This document shows, piece after piece, positions 40,170-49,702 of a stretch of DNA of 64,000 nucleotides (positions are counted from its first letter, which is position 1; each line of letters begins with the position of its first letter). The stretch covers positions 1 to 64,000 of the forward strand of contig JAPSJS010000007.1 in the NCBI GenBank assembly GCA_031178065.1, read 5' to 3'. The translations under genes and the position numbers were made by a program. The notes under the pieces are model-generated. The model was given only the letters and a program-made list of their open reading frames with translations. It searched no databases and was not told the origin of the DNA. The DNA is from Altererythrobacter sp. (GTDB taxonomy: Bacteria > Pseudomonadota > Alphaproteobacteria > Sphingomonadales > Sphingomonadaceae).

Positions 40170-41042
40170 TTATTGGTAATCGGGCTCGTCCCACCACGGG
40201 TAGAAGTCCGGCATGTCGCGCGAAGGCTTCATCGGAAACTCCGGCATCCGCTTGTCGAGGAAGCTGGCCACGCCTTCGGCGGCGTCGGGTGTCCTCGCCA
40301 TGCGGTAGATCGCGCGGCTGTCGATCCGGTGCGCCATCATCGGGTGCTCCGCGGCGGACAGCCGCCACATCATCGCCCGCGTCAGCGCAATCGACACCGC
40401 CGAGGTGTGCTCCGCAATCTCGCGCGCCAGCGCCCTCGTCTCGCCCATCAGCTTGTCCTGCGGATGGACCGAGCGCACCAGCCCCGCTGCGAGCGCTTCC
40501 TGCGCATCGAAGATCCGGCCGGTGTAGGTCCACTCGAGCGCCTGCTGGATGCCAACGAGCCGCGGCAGGAACCAGCTCGAGCACGCCTCCGACACGATCC
40601 CGCGCCGTGCGAAGACGAACCCGTACCGTGCCGTCTCCGCCGCCAGGCGAATATCCATCGCGAGTTGCATGGTCGCCCCGATGCCCACGGCGGCGCCGTT
40701 GCACGCAGCGATCAGTGGCTTGGTCGAATTGAACAGGCGCAAGGTCACTTGCCCGCCGCCGTCGCGCACGAGCGGGTTCGACAGGTCCTCAACCGCTTCG
40801 TTGCTAGCGAACGGCTTCGCACCGTCCTCCGGCGTGAGATCGGCGCCGGCGCAGAACGCGCGGTCGCCCTGCCCAGTGAAGATCACCGCGTGCACCGCGT
40901 CGTCGGCGTCGATCGCATCCATCGCCACGATGATTTCCGCCATCATCGTGCGGGTGAAGGCATTCATCTTCTCCGGCCGATGGAGCGTGACCGTCGCAAT
41001 GCCGTCGTCGATGTCCAGTTTGATCTGCGTGAACTCGGGCAT
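40170..41042 (-). CDS. Enoyl-CoA hydratase/isomerase family protein
   Basis: Crotonase motifs (GQGDRAFCAGADLTP, IAACNGAAVGIGATMQLAMDIRLAAE). Confidence 0.92.
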   Translation of the reverse strand: MPEFTQIKLDIDDGIATVTLHRPEKMNAFTRTMMAEIIVAMDAIDADDAVHAVIFTGQGDRAFCAGADLTPEDGAKPFASNEAVEDLSNPLVRDGGGQVTLRLFNSTKPLIAACNGAAVGIGATMQLAMDIRLAAETARYGFVFARRGIVSEACSSWFLPRLVGIQQALEWTYTGRIFDAQEALAAGLVRSVHPQDKLMGETRALAREIAEHTSAVSIALTRAMMWRLSAAEHPMMAHRIDSRAIYRMARTPDAAEGVASFLDKRMPEFPMKPSRDMPDFYPWWDEPDYQ

Positions 41043-41072
41043 CGCTTCCTCCCTGCACCTTGCGCGAACCAG

Positions 41073-41128
41073 GCGCAGGCTGGGCCTCCCCCGATCTCAC
41101 GCGAGCTGAGGGAGGCCCCTGCCTGCGC
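41073..41128. repeat. Extragenic inverted repeat
   Basis: GCGCAGGC-t-GGGCCTCCC ... GGGAGGCCC-ct-GCCTGCGC. Confidence 0.7.
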
Positions 41129-41145
41129 AGGGGCTCATACCATCG

Positions 41146-41931
41146 TCACCGCGGCGCCATCCGGATCCCGCCGTCGAGCCGCACGTCCTCGCCGTTGAAG
41201 TAACCGGTCTCGATCATGCACAGCGCCAGTTTGGCGTATTCCTCGGGGTTGCCGAGCCGCTTGGGGAACGGAACCGAGGCGGCCAGCGCCTCCTTCACCT
41301 GCGGCGGTGCGGCGTTCATCAGCGGGGTGTTGAAGATGCCCGGCAGGATTGTGTTCACGCGGATGCCCTCACCCATGAGGTCGCGCGCGATCGGCAGCGT
41401 CATGCCGATCACGCCGCCCTTCGACGCGGAATAGGCGGCTTGGCCGATTTGCCCGTCTTCGCCGGCAACGCTGGCCGTGTTGACGATCGCGCCGCGGTCG
41501 CCATCCTCCGACAGCGGATCGAGGGTCATCATCCCGGCCGCCGATTTGGCGATGCAGCGGAAGGTTCCGACGAGGTTGATCTGGATCACCCAGTTGAACG
41601 CGTCGAGCGGGAAATGGCTGATCTCGCCCGTCTGCCGGTCGCGCTTGGCGGTTTTGATCGCGTTGCCGACGCCGGCGCAGTTGACCAGGATCCGCTCCTG
41701 CCCGTGCGCCTCGCGCGCCTTGGCGAAGGCGGCGTCGACCGAAGCCTCGTCGGTCACATTGCATTCGCAGAACACACCGCCGATCTCTGCGGCGACTTTC
41801 TTCCCCTTCTCCTCCTGCAAGTCGAAGATCGCGACTTTCGCGCCCTTCGCCGCGAGTGCGCGCGCAGTCGCTTCGCCAAGGCCGGAGGCGCCGCCGGTGA
41901 CAACCGCGGGAGTATTGCTGCCGATTTCCAT
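41146..41931 (-). CDS. SDR family oxidoreductase (3-hydroxyacyl-CoA dehydrogenase type 2-like)
   Basis: VVTGGASGLGEATARALAAKGAKVAIFDL; YSASKGGVIGMTLPIARDL. Confidence 0.92.
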   Translation of the reverse strand: MEIGSNTPAVVTGGASGLGEATARALAAKGAKVAIFDLQEEKGKKVAAEIGGVFCECNVTDEASVDAAFAKAREAHGQERILVNCAGVGNAIKTAKRDRQTGEISHFPLDAFNWVIQINLVGTFRCIAKSAAGMMTLDPLSEDGDRGAIVNTASVAGEDGQIGQAAYSASKGGVIGMTLPIARDLMGEGIRVNTILPGIFNTPLMNAAPPQVKEALAASVPFPKRLGNPEEYAKLALCMIETGYFNGEDVRLDGGIRMAPR

Positions 41932-41949
41932 TCACATCCTCTCAATCAT

Positions 41950-42031
41950 TCGTCGTCCCGGCAGGCGCCGGGTTCTGTTCGCATGGGTAAGACATTGCCG
42001 AAGGCGATCCCGGCTTGCCCCGGGATGACGC
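41950..42031. repeat. REP-like extragenic palindrome pair
   Basis: GTCGTCCCGGCAGGCGCCGGG and GATCCCGGCTTGCCCCGGGATGAC. Confidence 0.55.
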
Positions 42032-42041
42032 CACCATTGAA

Positions 42042-43214
42042 TCAAAGCGCCTCTATGATCGTCACGTTAGCGACGCCGCCGCCTTCGCACATCGTCTGCA
42101 GGCCATATTTTTTCCCGCGCGCCTTCAGCGCGTGGATGAGCGTCGCCATCAGCTTGGTGCCCGACGCGCCGAGCGGATGGCCGAGCGCGATGGCTCCGCC
42201 GTTGACGTTGAGCCGCTCCGGGTCGGCGCCGGTATGCTTGAGCCACGCGAGCGGCACTGAAGCGAAGGCTTCGTTCACCTCGTAGAGGTCGATGTCCTCG
42301 ATCTTCATGCCGGCGCGCCGCAACGCGCGGTCAGTTGCGAACAGCGGTTCTTCCAGCATGATGACCGGGTCACCCGCCGTGACGGTGAGGTTCACGATCC
42401 GTGCGAGCGGGGTCAGGCCCTGTTCCTTCAGGACTTTCTCTGACACGATCAGCACCGCGCTGGAACCGTCGCAGATCTGGCTGGCCGTGGCCGCCGTGAT
42501 CGTGCCGCCCTCGCTGAGCAGCTTGACGCCGGCGATGCTCTCCAGCGTCGCGTCGAAGCGGATCCCTTCGTCAACGGTGTGCATCTGCGGCCCGTCTGGG
42601 GTCTCGATCTCGACCGGCACGACCTCGGCCTCGAAAGCGCCCGCCCGGGTTGCAGCGATCGCCTTCTCGTGGCTTGCGAGAGCGAAGCGGTCGAGATCAT
42701 CCTTCGTGAAGCCGTGCTTCTCGACGATCATCTCCGCGCCCATGAACTGCGACCACAGGACGCCGGGGTACTTCTCCTCCAGCCCCGGCGACTTGTAGGT
42801 GCCCAGCCCTTCCTTCATGTGGAACGTCAGGTTCGAGCCCATGGGCACGCGGCTCATGCTTTCCACACCGCTCGCGATGACCACGTCCTGCGTGCCGCTC
42901 ATCACCGCCTGCGCGGCGAACTGGACCGCCTGTTGGCTTGATCCACACTGCCGGTCGATCGTGACCGCCGGCGTGGATTGCGGCAGCATCTTCGATGCCA
43001 GCACAGCGTTGCGCCCGACGTGCATCGACTGCTCGCCCGCCTGGGTCACGCAGCCCATGATCACATCGTCGACGCTCTTAGGATCGATCCCCGTGCGCTC
43101 CACCAGCGCATCGAGCGACTTCGCCGCCAGATCGACCGGATGAACCCCAGCCAACCGCCCGCCGCGGCGTCCCCCGGCCGTACGAACGGCGTCAACGATG
43201 TAAGCTTCGGGCAT
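42042..43214 (-). CDS. Acetyl-CoA C-acetyltransferase (thiolase)
   Basis: DRQCGSSQQAVQFAAQAV active-site Cys, GGAIALGHPLGASGTKL, MCEGGGVANVTII. Confidence 0.95.
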   Translation of the reverse strand: MPEAYIVDAVRTAGGRRGGRLAGVHPVDLAAKSLDALVERTGIDPKSVDDVIMGCVTQAGEQSMHVGRNAVLASKMLPQSTPAVTIDRQCGSSQQAVQFAAQAVMSGTQDVVIASGVESMSRVPMGSNLTFHMKEGLGTYKSPGLEEKYPGVLWSQFMGAEMIVEKHGFTKDDLDRFALASHEKAIAATRAGAFEAEVVPVEIETPDGPQMHTVDEGIRFDATLESIAGVKLLSEGGTITAATASQICDGSSAVLIVSEKVLKEQGLTPLARIVNLTVTAGDPVIMLEEPLFATDRALRRAGMKIEDIDLYEVNEAFASVPLAWLKHTGADPERLNVNGGAIALGHPLGASGTKLMATLIHALKARGKKYGLQTMCEGGGVANVTIIEAL

Positions 43215-43356
43215 CCCATTCTCCTCAAACCCTGTTCGCGTATGATCGGCTTCCGTTTACGTCAAGTGGCGCTTGTCTGGCCAGCCGCTAACGTTCTTGC
43301 CAAAAGCGCCGTTGGCAGCATAACCTCGCATGCGCAGAACGTTACCGCAGAGACCC

Positions 43357-44097
43357 ATGAAGAAGCTCTTCGAAATCAACCCGGCGATCGACCGTGCCGC
43401 TTGCGTCCGACGCTTCAGCGAACGCACGCGAGTACAGATCCGGGAGGTCCTGACACGCGAAACGGCGGAGGAAATCCGCATGATCCTCTCTCGCGGGACG
43501 GCGTGGGGAATGGCCGTTCGCGCCGGAGACGGGGCGGCGAATCCGCCACAGAGTTTTCATCCGCGAAAGGGGAACATGCCGGGCGGCGCCGAACAGGTGA
43601 ATCGCGCGGCCATCGCGGCGCACGAGGCTTCCGCGCGGGGAGACTACGCGTTCCGCTACGCACATTATCCGATCGTCGATGCTCTCAATCAGCGCTGGGA
43701 CCCTGAAAGCCCTCATGAGCTGCTACTGGAGTACCTAAACGCCCCCGATTTCCTCGATCTCGCTCGCGAAGTGACGGGCATGGACGACCTGATCAAGGCC
43801 GACGCACAGGCGACGCTGTACGGGCCCAATCACTACCTGGGCAGGCACAGCGACAGCGACGTCGCCGAAGGCTGGCGTGTTGCCTACGTCATAAACTTCG
43901 CGCCGGACGAGTGGCATCCCGACTGGGGTGGATATCTCCTGTTCCTCGATGAGGACGGAGATGTGGTCGAGGGATTCCGCCCGCGTTTCAACGCATTGAA
44001 CCTGTTTGCCGTGCCGCAGACTCATCTCGTCAGTTACGTCCCGCCTTTTGCCCCAATGGGCCGCTTGGCCATCACGGGATGGCTTCGAAACCGGTGA
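43357..44097 (+). CDS. 2OG-Fe(II) oxygenase family protein
   Basis: GRHSDSD (HxD) ... PQTHLVSYVPP ... GRLAITGWLRN; DSBH-type fold signature. Confidence 0.85.
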   Translation: MKKLFEINPAIDRAACVRRFSERTRVQIREVLTRETAEEIRMILSRGTAWGMAVRAGDGAANPPQSFHPRKGNMPGGAEQVNRAAIAAHEASARGDYAFRYAHYPIVDALNQRWDPESPHELLLEYLNAPDFLDLAREVTGMDDLIKADAQATLYGPNHYLGRHSDSDVAEGWRVAYVINFAPDEWHPDWGGYLLFLDEDGDVVEGFRPRFNALNLFAVPQTHLVSYVPPFAPMGRLAITGWLRNR

Positions 44098-45803
44098 TCG
44101 AAACCGTCGACAGCTATCGCGCCCAAGTGCAGGCGGCGATGCAAGCAGGAGAACTCGAGAGAGCCGCGGTGATCCTGGAGAAAGCAACCGGCCGGTTCCC
44201 AAACGATGCGGCACTATGGAACAGCGCCGGGGTAGCAGCGCTGCGAGCCGGCAAGATTCCGGATGCCGCGGCACACTTTGCAAAGGCGCGTGAATGCGCA
44301 CCGCAAACGCTCGAGTTCGCAGTAAACCACGCGATCGCGCTTGGCCGCCTTGGCCGGCACGGTGAGGCGCTGACAGTTCTGAGCGCATACGAGCACAATG
44401 GCGGACGGGACGTGCGGTATTGCTCGACACGGGCGAATACGTCGCGGGAAGCGGGCCTGCTCAAGGAGGCCGCCCGTTGGTATGAGGCGGCCTTGGCCCT
44501 CGATGCGAGCCACGAACGTGCGTTGCATGGGCGAGCGCGTGTGGCACTCGAACGTGCCGAACCAGACGCAGTGGTGCGGTTTGACAAGGCATTGCAGCGG
44601 GCCCCCAGGAATCTCGAACTGTGGCTGGGCAAAGCGCAGGCACTCGAGGTTGAAGGTCAACGCGAGACAGCCAGGGCAATCGCTGAGGTACTCGTCACCC
44701 AAGCTCCGCATTGGTTGGAGGGGCTCAGGTTCATGGCCGAGCTCCTCATGGCACAGGGCGAGCCGGATGTTGCGGCGCCCTATCGCGACGCGGCTGCTCA
44801 CGCCCCGCAAGATCCGCAGATCCCCATCGCTCATTGCGCCTTGCTCGCCGGGCTCGGCAGAAAGGCAGAGGCCGCCGAGGTTGCAGCCAACGCTCGCCAG
44901 CACTTTCCCGAACTCGAGCAGTTCACCCTGCTAGAAGCAATATATGCCGGGGAAGATGGGCAGGACGAACGCGCCGAGGCGATCTGGGCAGAGTCTCAGT
45001 TTCACTCCGTTGCTCACCGATTGCATGAAGCTCGTCACCGCGTACGCCTGGGTGAGCCGGAACGGGCGCTGAGGCTGATCGACGGCTTGCTCGAAGCCGA
45101 CCGGGGGAGTGTCGCTGGATGGGCCCTGCGTGGACTCATTTGGCGTCTGCTCGACGATCCCCGAAGGGATTGGTTGCACAGCCAGGAAGGTCTTGTGCAG
45201 TTCCTGCCATTGCACGATCACGGCACCATCGTTCCGCAAGCAGTGGATGCGCTTCACGCGCTCCATGACAGTTCCTGTTTTCCCATCGGTCAATCGTTAC
45301 GGGGAGGAACCCAGACCCGAGCGGGGCTCTTCAACCGGCACGAGCCAATCTACGAAGCATTGCGCCTCGCGATCGTCCGCACCCTCGATGTCTACCGCAC
45401 GGGGCTCCCACCGGCCCACTCCGACCATCCACTCCTTCGTCATCGCGATAATATCTGGTTCATCGCCGGCTCATGGTCCGTACGTTTGGCGGGCGGCGGC
45501 GACTACCACACGTCGCACATCCATCCCAACGGGATCGTCTCGTCCGCGCTGTACCTGCAACTCCCAGATGACATCGACGCGCCGGGTGAGCCCGGTTGGC
45601 TCGAGATCGGCCGTCCGCCTTCGGACTTGCGCCTCGAGCTGCCGCCACTTTTCACGATACGCCCCCAACCGGGTCATCTCGCCCTGTTCCCGAGCACATT
45701 CTATCACGGCACAAGGCCTTTCACCGGCACGCAACGTCTGACGGTCGCGTTTGACGTCCGTTCGGATCCGGACGAGAGCGCCGGACGCCGATCTGTACCG
45801 TAG
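44079..45803 (+). CDS. TPR-repeat protein with C-terminal 2OG-Fe(II) oxygenase domain (PF13759-like)
   Basis: Repeated TPR patterns (ALWNSAGVAALRAGKIPDAAAHFAKA); C-term HTSHIHPNGIVSSALYLQLP ... FPSTFYHGTRPFTGTQRLTVAFDV. Confidence 0.85.
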   Translation: MASKPVIETVDSYRAQVQAAMQAGELERAAVILEKATGRFPNDAALWNSAGVAALRAGKIPDAAAHFAKARECAPQTLEFAVNHAIALGRLGRHGEALTVLSAYEHNGGRDVRYCSTRANTSREAGLLKEAARWYEAALALDASHERALHGRARVALERAEPDAVVRFDKALQRAPRNLELWLGKAQALEVEGQRETARAIAEVLVTQAPHWLEGLRFMAELLMAQGEPDVAAPYRDAAAHAPQDPQIPIAHCALLAGLGRKAEAAEVAANARQHFPELEQFTLLEAIYAGEDGQDERAEAIWAESQFHSVAHRLHEARHRVRLGEPERALRLIDGLLEADRGSVAGWALRGLIWRLLDDPRRDWLHSQEGLVQFLPLHDHGTIVPQAVDALHALHDSSCFPIGQSLRGGTQTRAGLFNRHEPIYEALRLAIVRTLDVYRTGLPPAHSDHPLLRHRDNIWFIAGSWSVRLAGGGDYHTSHIHPNGIVSSALYLQLPDDIDAPGEPGWLEIGRPPSDLRLELPPLFTIRPQPGHLALFPSTFYHGTRPFTGTQRLTVAFDVRSDPDESAGRRSVP

Positions 45804-46002
45804 CCATACCGGGCAACGACGCGACATATCATGGCGCCCCGCATGAGCCTGACACGGCGCGGCAACGCAATCGCATTCCATACAATGGAAAAGACGTGCC
45901 CCGCTCGTGTGTGATGACACAAAAGACGCGGGAGGCGGCGTCTCGGCGTTGCAAGCCGGGTTGCGTGGACCCGACACGCTAAAGGGGGAATGTCCCAATA
46001 AA

Positions 46003-46036
46003 AAGGGGGCGGCATTCTCGAGAATGCCGCCCCCTT
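46003..46036. terminator. Bidirectional terminator, perfect palindrome between convergent genes
   Basis: AAGGGGGCGGCATTCTCGAGAATGCCGCCCCCTT: 17-bp perfectly complementary arms, no spacer, flanked by A-rich and T-rich sequence. Confidence 0.85.
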
Positions 46037-46057
46037 ATTTAGCGCGATCAGAAAAGA

Positions 46058-49000
46058 TCAGAAGGTCATGCCGACCGAGACGAAGTAGTCACGCCCGAGA
46101 ACATCATAGACCCCCGGATAGGTATTCGCCTGCTCCTGGTTGTCGCCGATGATCGGCGGCTGCTTGTCGAAGATGTTGTTCACACCCATCGTGAGAGTGA
46201 AATTCTCATTGATCTCGAAACCGAGAGCAAGGTCGAACAGGTCGTAGGCACTAAGCTCCTCGACGATGTAGTCCGTGTCATCGTCATCGTCGGTCACCTT
46301 CCCAACGTGACGCCAACGCACTGTCGCGGTGAGCGGTCCGTCCATCCACGACAGGCGGCTCGACCACTTCCATTTCGGCGTCGGGTTGCCGCAATTCAGG
46401 CCGAACCTGCCGGCACACTCCACAATGTCATCCGGAAGATCGATCAGCGGGGTAAAGTTGTTCTCGTCAGAGTAGTTTCCGAGGAAAAAGAACCCAAGGC
46501 GAGAATCGCCGTTACCCATTACGCTGGCACCGATAGCCGTGCTGTAGTCGAGTTGGAAGTCGATCCCACTCGTGGTCAAACGAGCAAGGTTGGCATTGGT
46601 TGCCGTCACCACGAACGGAGGACCGGAAATGACGCCCTGCGAATCGCGCGAGACCAACCCACAAACCGAGCTGCTTGCATCCTGAATAACATTATAGCAG
46701 AGATTCAGGATGTTATTCACGCCCCCGCCAGCGGCGAAAATAGCATTATCGATCTCGATATCGTAGTAATCGACGGTGATGTTGAGACCCGGGATAAAGC
46801 TGGGACGGAGGACAACGCCTGCGGTGAACGTGTCAGCCACTTCCTCCTGAAGATCAGGATTGCCGCCAAACGCACCCTGGACCTGCGCATTCGGCTGCAA
46901 GAACGCCTGTCCAACATTGGATGAGGGCACGCCAGTTGCGAGACATGTCTCACGCAGCCGAGCCGCATCCACACCTTCTCCGGCAGGGCCAGCACAAGGG
47001 TCGGTGGCGGCGGGGAACCCTACGGATTGACCGCCGAACAGTTCCTGTACGTTGGGAGCACGAACCGCACGCTGATACTGCCCACGGAAGGTGATGTCCG
47101 GGATCGGCGCGAACTCGGCACCGACGAAGTAAGCCCAAACGCCGCCCACGTTCTCGAGCGAGTAGTCCGAGTAACGTGCACCACCGGTCAACTCGAGCCG
47201 GTCGACAAAGCCGTTCTGGATAATCGGAACGCGAAGCTCGCCGAATACTTCCTTAGCGTTGTAGCTGCCCGCGGTCGGTTGACCCGCATTGAAACCAGCC
47301 ACGTCACCCGAGGCGAGTGCCGTGTCTGGAATAAACTCCGCACTCATCTTGCGGTATTCGGCACCAAGTGCGAACGCGATCGGATCGGTCGCCCAGCCCG
47401 ATGTAAACAGCGGGCCTGAGATGCTGGCTTGCGCAACCTGAAGCGTAGATACTTCCGTATTCTGCGCCAGGATCGAGATAGCACTGAGGCATTCCGGGCT
47501 CAGCAGGTCCGCACCAAAGACATTGCAGGTCCCGTCGGCGGCAAGGCGCGTAAACGCGGACCGCGACACGTTGCCTTCCTGGATCGATCCGTTCCGCGTA
47601 CGCGAGTACGAGTAGTACGCGTCATACTGCAGTGTGTCCGTGAGATCGCCTCGGAAACCGGCTACCACGCGGAATGCGTTGCGTTCATCGGTGACGTTAC
47701 GGGACGCAATGCTCGTAGTACGGGTGTTGACGCCAAGCCGAACCTGCCCGGGCTGCAGAGGATCGATAGTGGTCGAGCCAGTGGTCTGCGCACCGTACGG
47801 ATTGGTGCAAGGAATCGGATTGTTATTGTCGTCCAGCTGGCAGTCCGGCGCAGCCGCAGCCGCAATGGCAGCCTGCTGACGCTGGGCGATGAGCTGCAGC
47901 TGCTCGAAGTCCGCGGGCGAAACCAGGCCTTGGATGGCATCGAGCTCGAAGTTCACATTTTGAGTCAGCGGCGTTGCAGCCAGCTCGTTCTCGACCCGAT
48001 TGTTGACGAACGCCACTTCAGCGTATGCTGTAATGCCGTCGGCGACGTCGTACGAACCATAGCCGCCGATCGTATAACGTTCCTGCGGAACCATGAGATA
48101 GTTCACAGGCGCGTAGTTGTAGCTGTCGGTCGCGGAGTTGTAGGGCGTGCTCGCCCCCGGCGTGCCGAAGAATGCTCCGCTACCCGGGTAGTTTGTACCC
48201 TCCGCAATCGAATAGCAGCCGGCATTGCGTGGCGGCTGTTCCGGTCCTCCGCAGCTCGCACCTTGACCAATCGCCAGCGTAGATGCGGCCACCATACGGC
48301 CCTGAGGAACGCCCGCTGAACCGAGCGTAATCAAGCCGCTGTCGCCGTCACCCAGCGCATTTCGGGAGAACGCACGATCGCTGCCGAAAATATCCGCGCG
48401 CTTGTAGTACTCGGCGTAGGCAGTCACATTACCGCGGCCATCGGCGAGATCGCTCCCGATCGCGACATAAGCGTTGTAACGAGAGCCATCGCCTCGATCG
48501 GTGACACCATACTGCCCACCAGCGATCAGACCATTCAGATCGTCGCGGAGTTTGAAGTTGATAACGCCGGCAAGAGCGTCGGAACCGTAAACCGCCGAGG
48601 CACCACCAGTCACGACATCAACGGAATCGAGCAGAAACTGCGGAATCGTGTTGAGGTCAACGACCTGATTGGCATCAAAGAAGATGTAACGGCGGCCGTT
48701 CACAAGCACGAGGTTGCGCTCGGAACCCAGACCACGGAGGTTGAGGGTAGCCACGCCGCCACCGGGGTTGTTCGAGAAGGCGGTCGTGCCGGGAACAACC
48801 TGAGGCAGCGTGTTGATCACCTGCTCAACGTTAACAGCGCCCGAAAGCTTGAACTCTTCGTCCTGAACGACAGCCAGCGGGCTGGTCGAGGTCAGGTCGC
48901 TCCGCTGAATGCGCGAGCCGGTAACGACGATCGTCTCGCCTTCGGCGGCAGGCTGGGCATCAGCGGTAGTTGTGACAGCCGGCTCAGATTCATCATCCTG

Positions 49001-49084
49001 CTGCGCATATGCAGGCGAAGCAATCACGGCGGAGGCCATGATCGTTCCAGCCAATAGCGAAGCCTTGTTGAAACGGTAAAACAT
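46058..49084 (-). CDS. TonB-dependent receptor
   Basis: Signal peptide, TonB box-like ETIVVTGSRI, plug (GLGSERNLVLVNGRRYIFF, DVVTGGASAVYGSDALAGVINF), terminal aromatic F. Confidence 0.95.
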   Translation of the reverse strand: MFYRFNKASLLAGTIMASAVIASPAYAQQDDESEPAVTTTADAQPAAEGETIVVTGSRIQRSDLTSTSPLAVVQDEEFKLSGAVNVEQVINTLPQVVPGTTAFSNNPGGGVATLNLRGLGSERNLVLVNGRRYIFFDANQVVDLNTIPQFLLDSVDVVTGGASAVYGSDALAGVINFKLRDDLNGLIAGGQYGVTDRGDGSRYNAYVAIGSDLADGRGNVTAYAEYYKRADIFGSDRAFSRNALGDGDSGLITLGSAGVPQGRMVAASTLAIGQGASCGGPEQPPRNAGCYSIAEGTNYPGSGAFFGTPGASTPYNSATDSYNYAPVNYLMVPQERYTIGGYGSYDVADGITAYAEVAFVNNRVENELAATPLTQNVNFELDAIQGLVSPADFEQLQLIAQRQQAAIAAAAAPDCQLDDNNNPIPCTNPYGAQTTGSTTIDPLQPGQVRLGVNTRTTSIASRNVTDERNAFRVVAGFRGDLTDTLQYDAYYSYSRTRNGSIQEGNVSRSAFTRLAADGTCNVFGADLLSPECLSAISILAQNTEVSTLQVAQASISGPLFTSGWATDPIAFALGAEYRKMSAEFIPDTALASGDVAGFNAGQPTAGSYNAKEVFGELRVPIIQNGFVDRLELTGGARYSDYSLENVGGVWAYFVGAEFAPIPDITFRGQYQRAVRAPNVQELFGGQSVGFPAATDPCAGPAGEGVDAARLRETCLATGVPSSNVGQAFLQPNAQVQGAFGGNPDLQEEVADTFTAGVVLRPSFIPGLNITVDYYDIEIDNAIFAAGGGVNNILNLCYNVIQDASSSVCGLVSRDSQGVISGPPFVVTATNANLARLTTSGIDFQLDYSTAIGASVMGNGDSRLGFFFLGNYSDENNFTPLIDLPDDIVECAGRFGLNCGNPTPKWKWSSRLSWMDGPLTATVRWRHVGKVTDDDDDTDYIVEELSAYDLFDLALGFEINENFTLTMGVNNIFDKQPPIIGDNQEQANTYPGVYDVLGRDYFVSVGMTF

Positions 49085-49702
49085 TCCAATCCCCCACTTA
49101 CGAGCCACCACCTAAGGAGCCCATGTTGGTGTTGAGCGCCTCCCTGGCGCCCATGCGTAACGCAAGTTCGGGAAACACCCGAATGGCGCGCCTTCTAGGC
49201 TACGCGACGAGATCTTCGCAATCCGGCGGACTCAATCATTTTACAGTATTCAGGGGACTGTGACATTACCGCTACAGAGTTGACGCCCCGCGCTAACCGA
49301 CCCGACGTTGTTCGGGATACCCACTCGGCAAGCAACCGATCACCTGGCGGATCTCACCGCACCCGCGGCTCACATCGATCGCTAAAAGGAGACCGGTGGT
49401 ACGCCGAGGATCGAGCGTGTGCCGTCAGAACGAGTTTTCGAGCACCCGGACGCTTCTCGCATGGTGTGCGGGCGGGATGCGGCGATCGAGTCGGCGCCGG
49501 AGCTGCCGCAATGTGTTGCATTTTCGCGACAGATCGTTCTGAAGGATAGGGAGAGCACCTGATTTCATTTGCGACCAACTCGAACGTGCCGCATCTGCGG
49601 AAGCATGACATTGCGCGCACAACTGCTGCGCTTTTGTTCGCGTTAAACCTCATTCGCTGTGCCGGGTCATGCCGGCTCTGATCCTAGGGGGACTAGAAAA
49701 TC

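Noticed and set aside
49280-49653. Short ORFs in the spacer between the TonB receptors
   Set aside because: Both strands give Arg/Ser-rich sequences typical of noncoding GC-rich DNA
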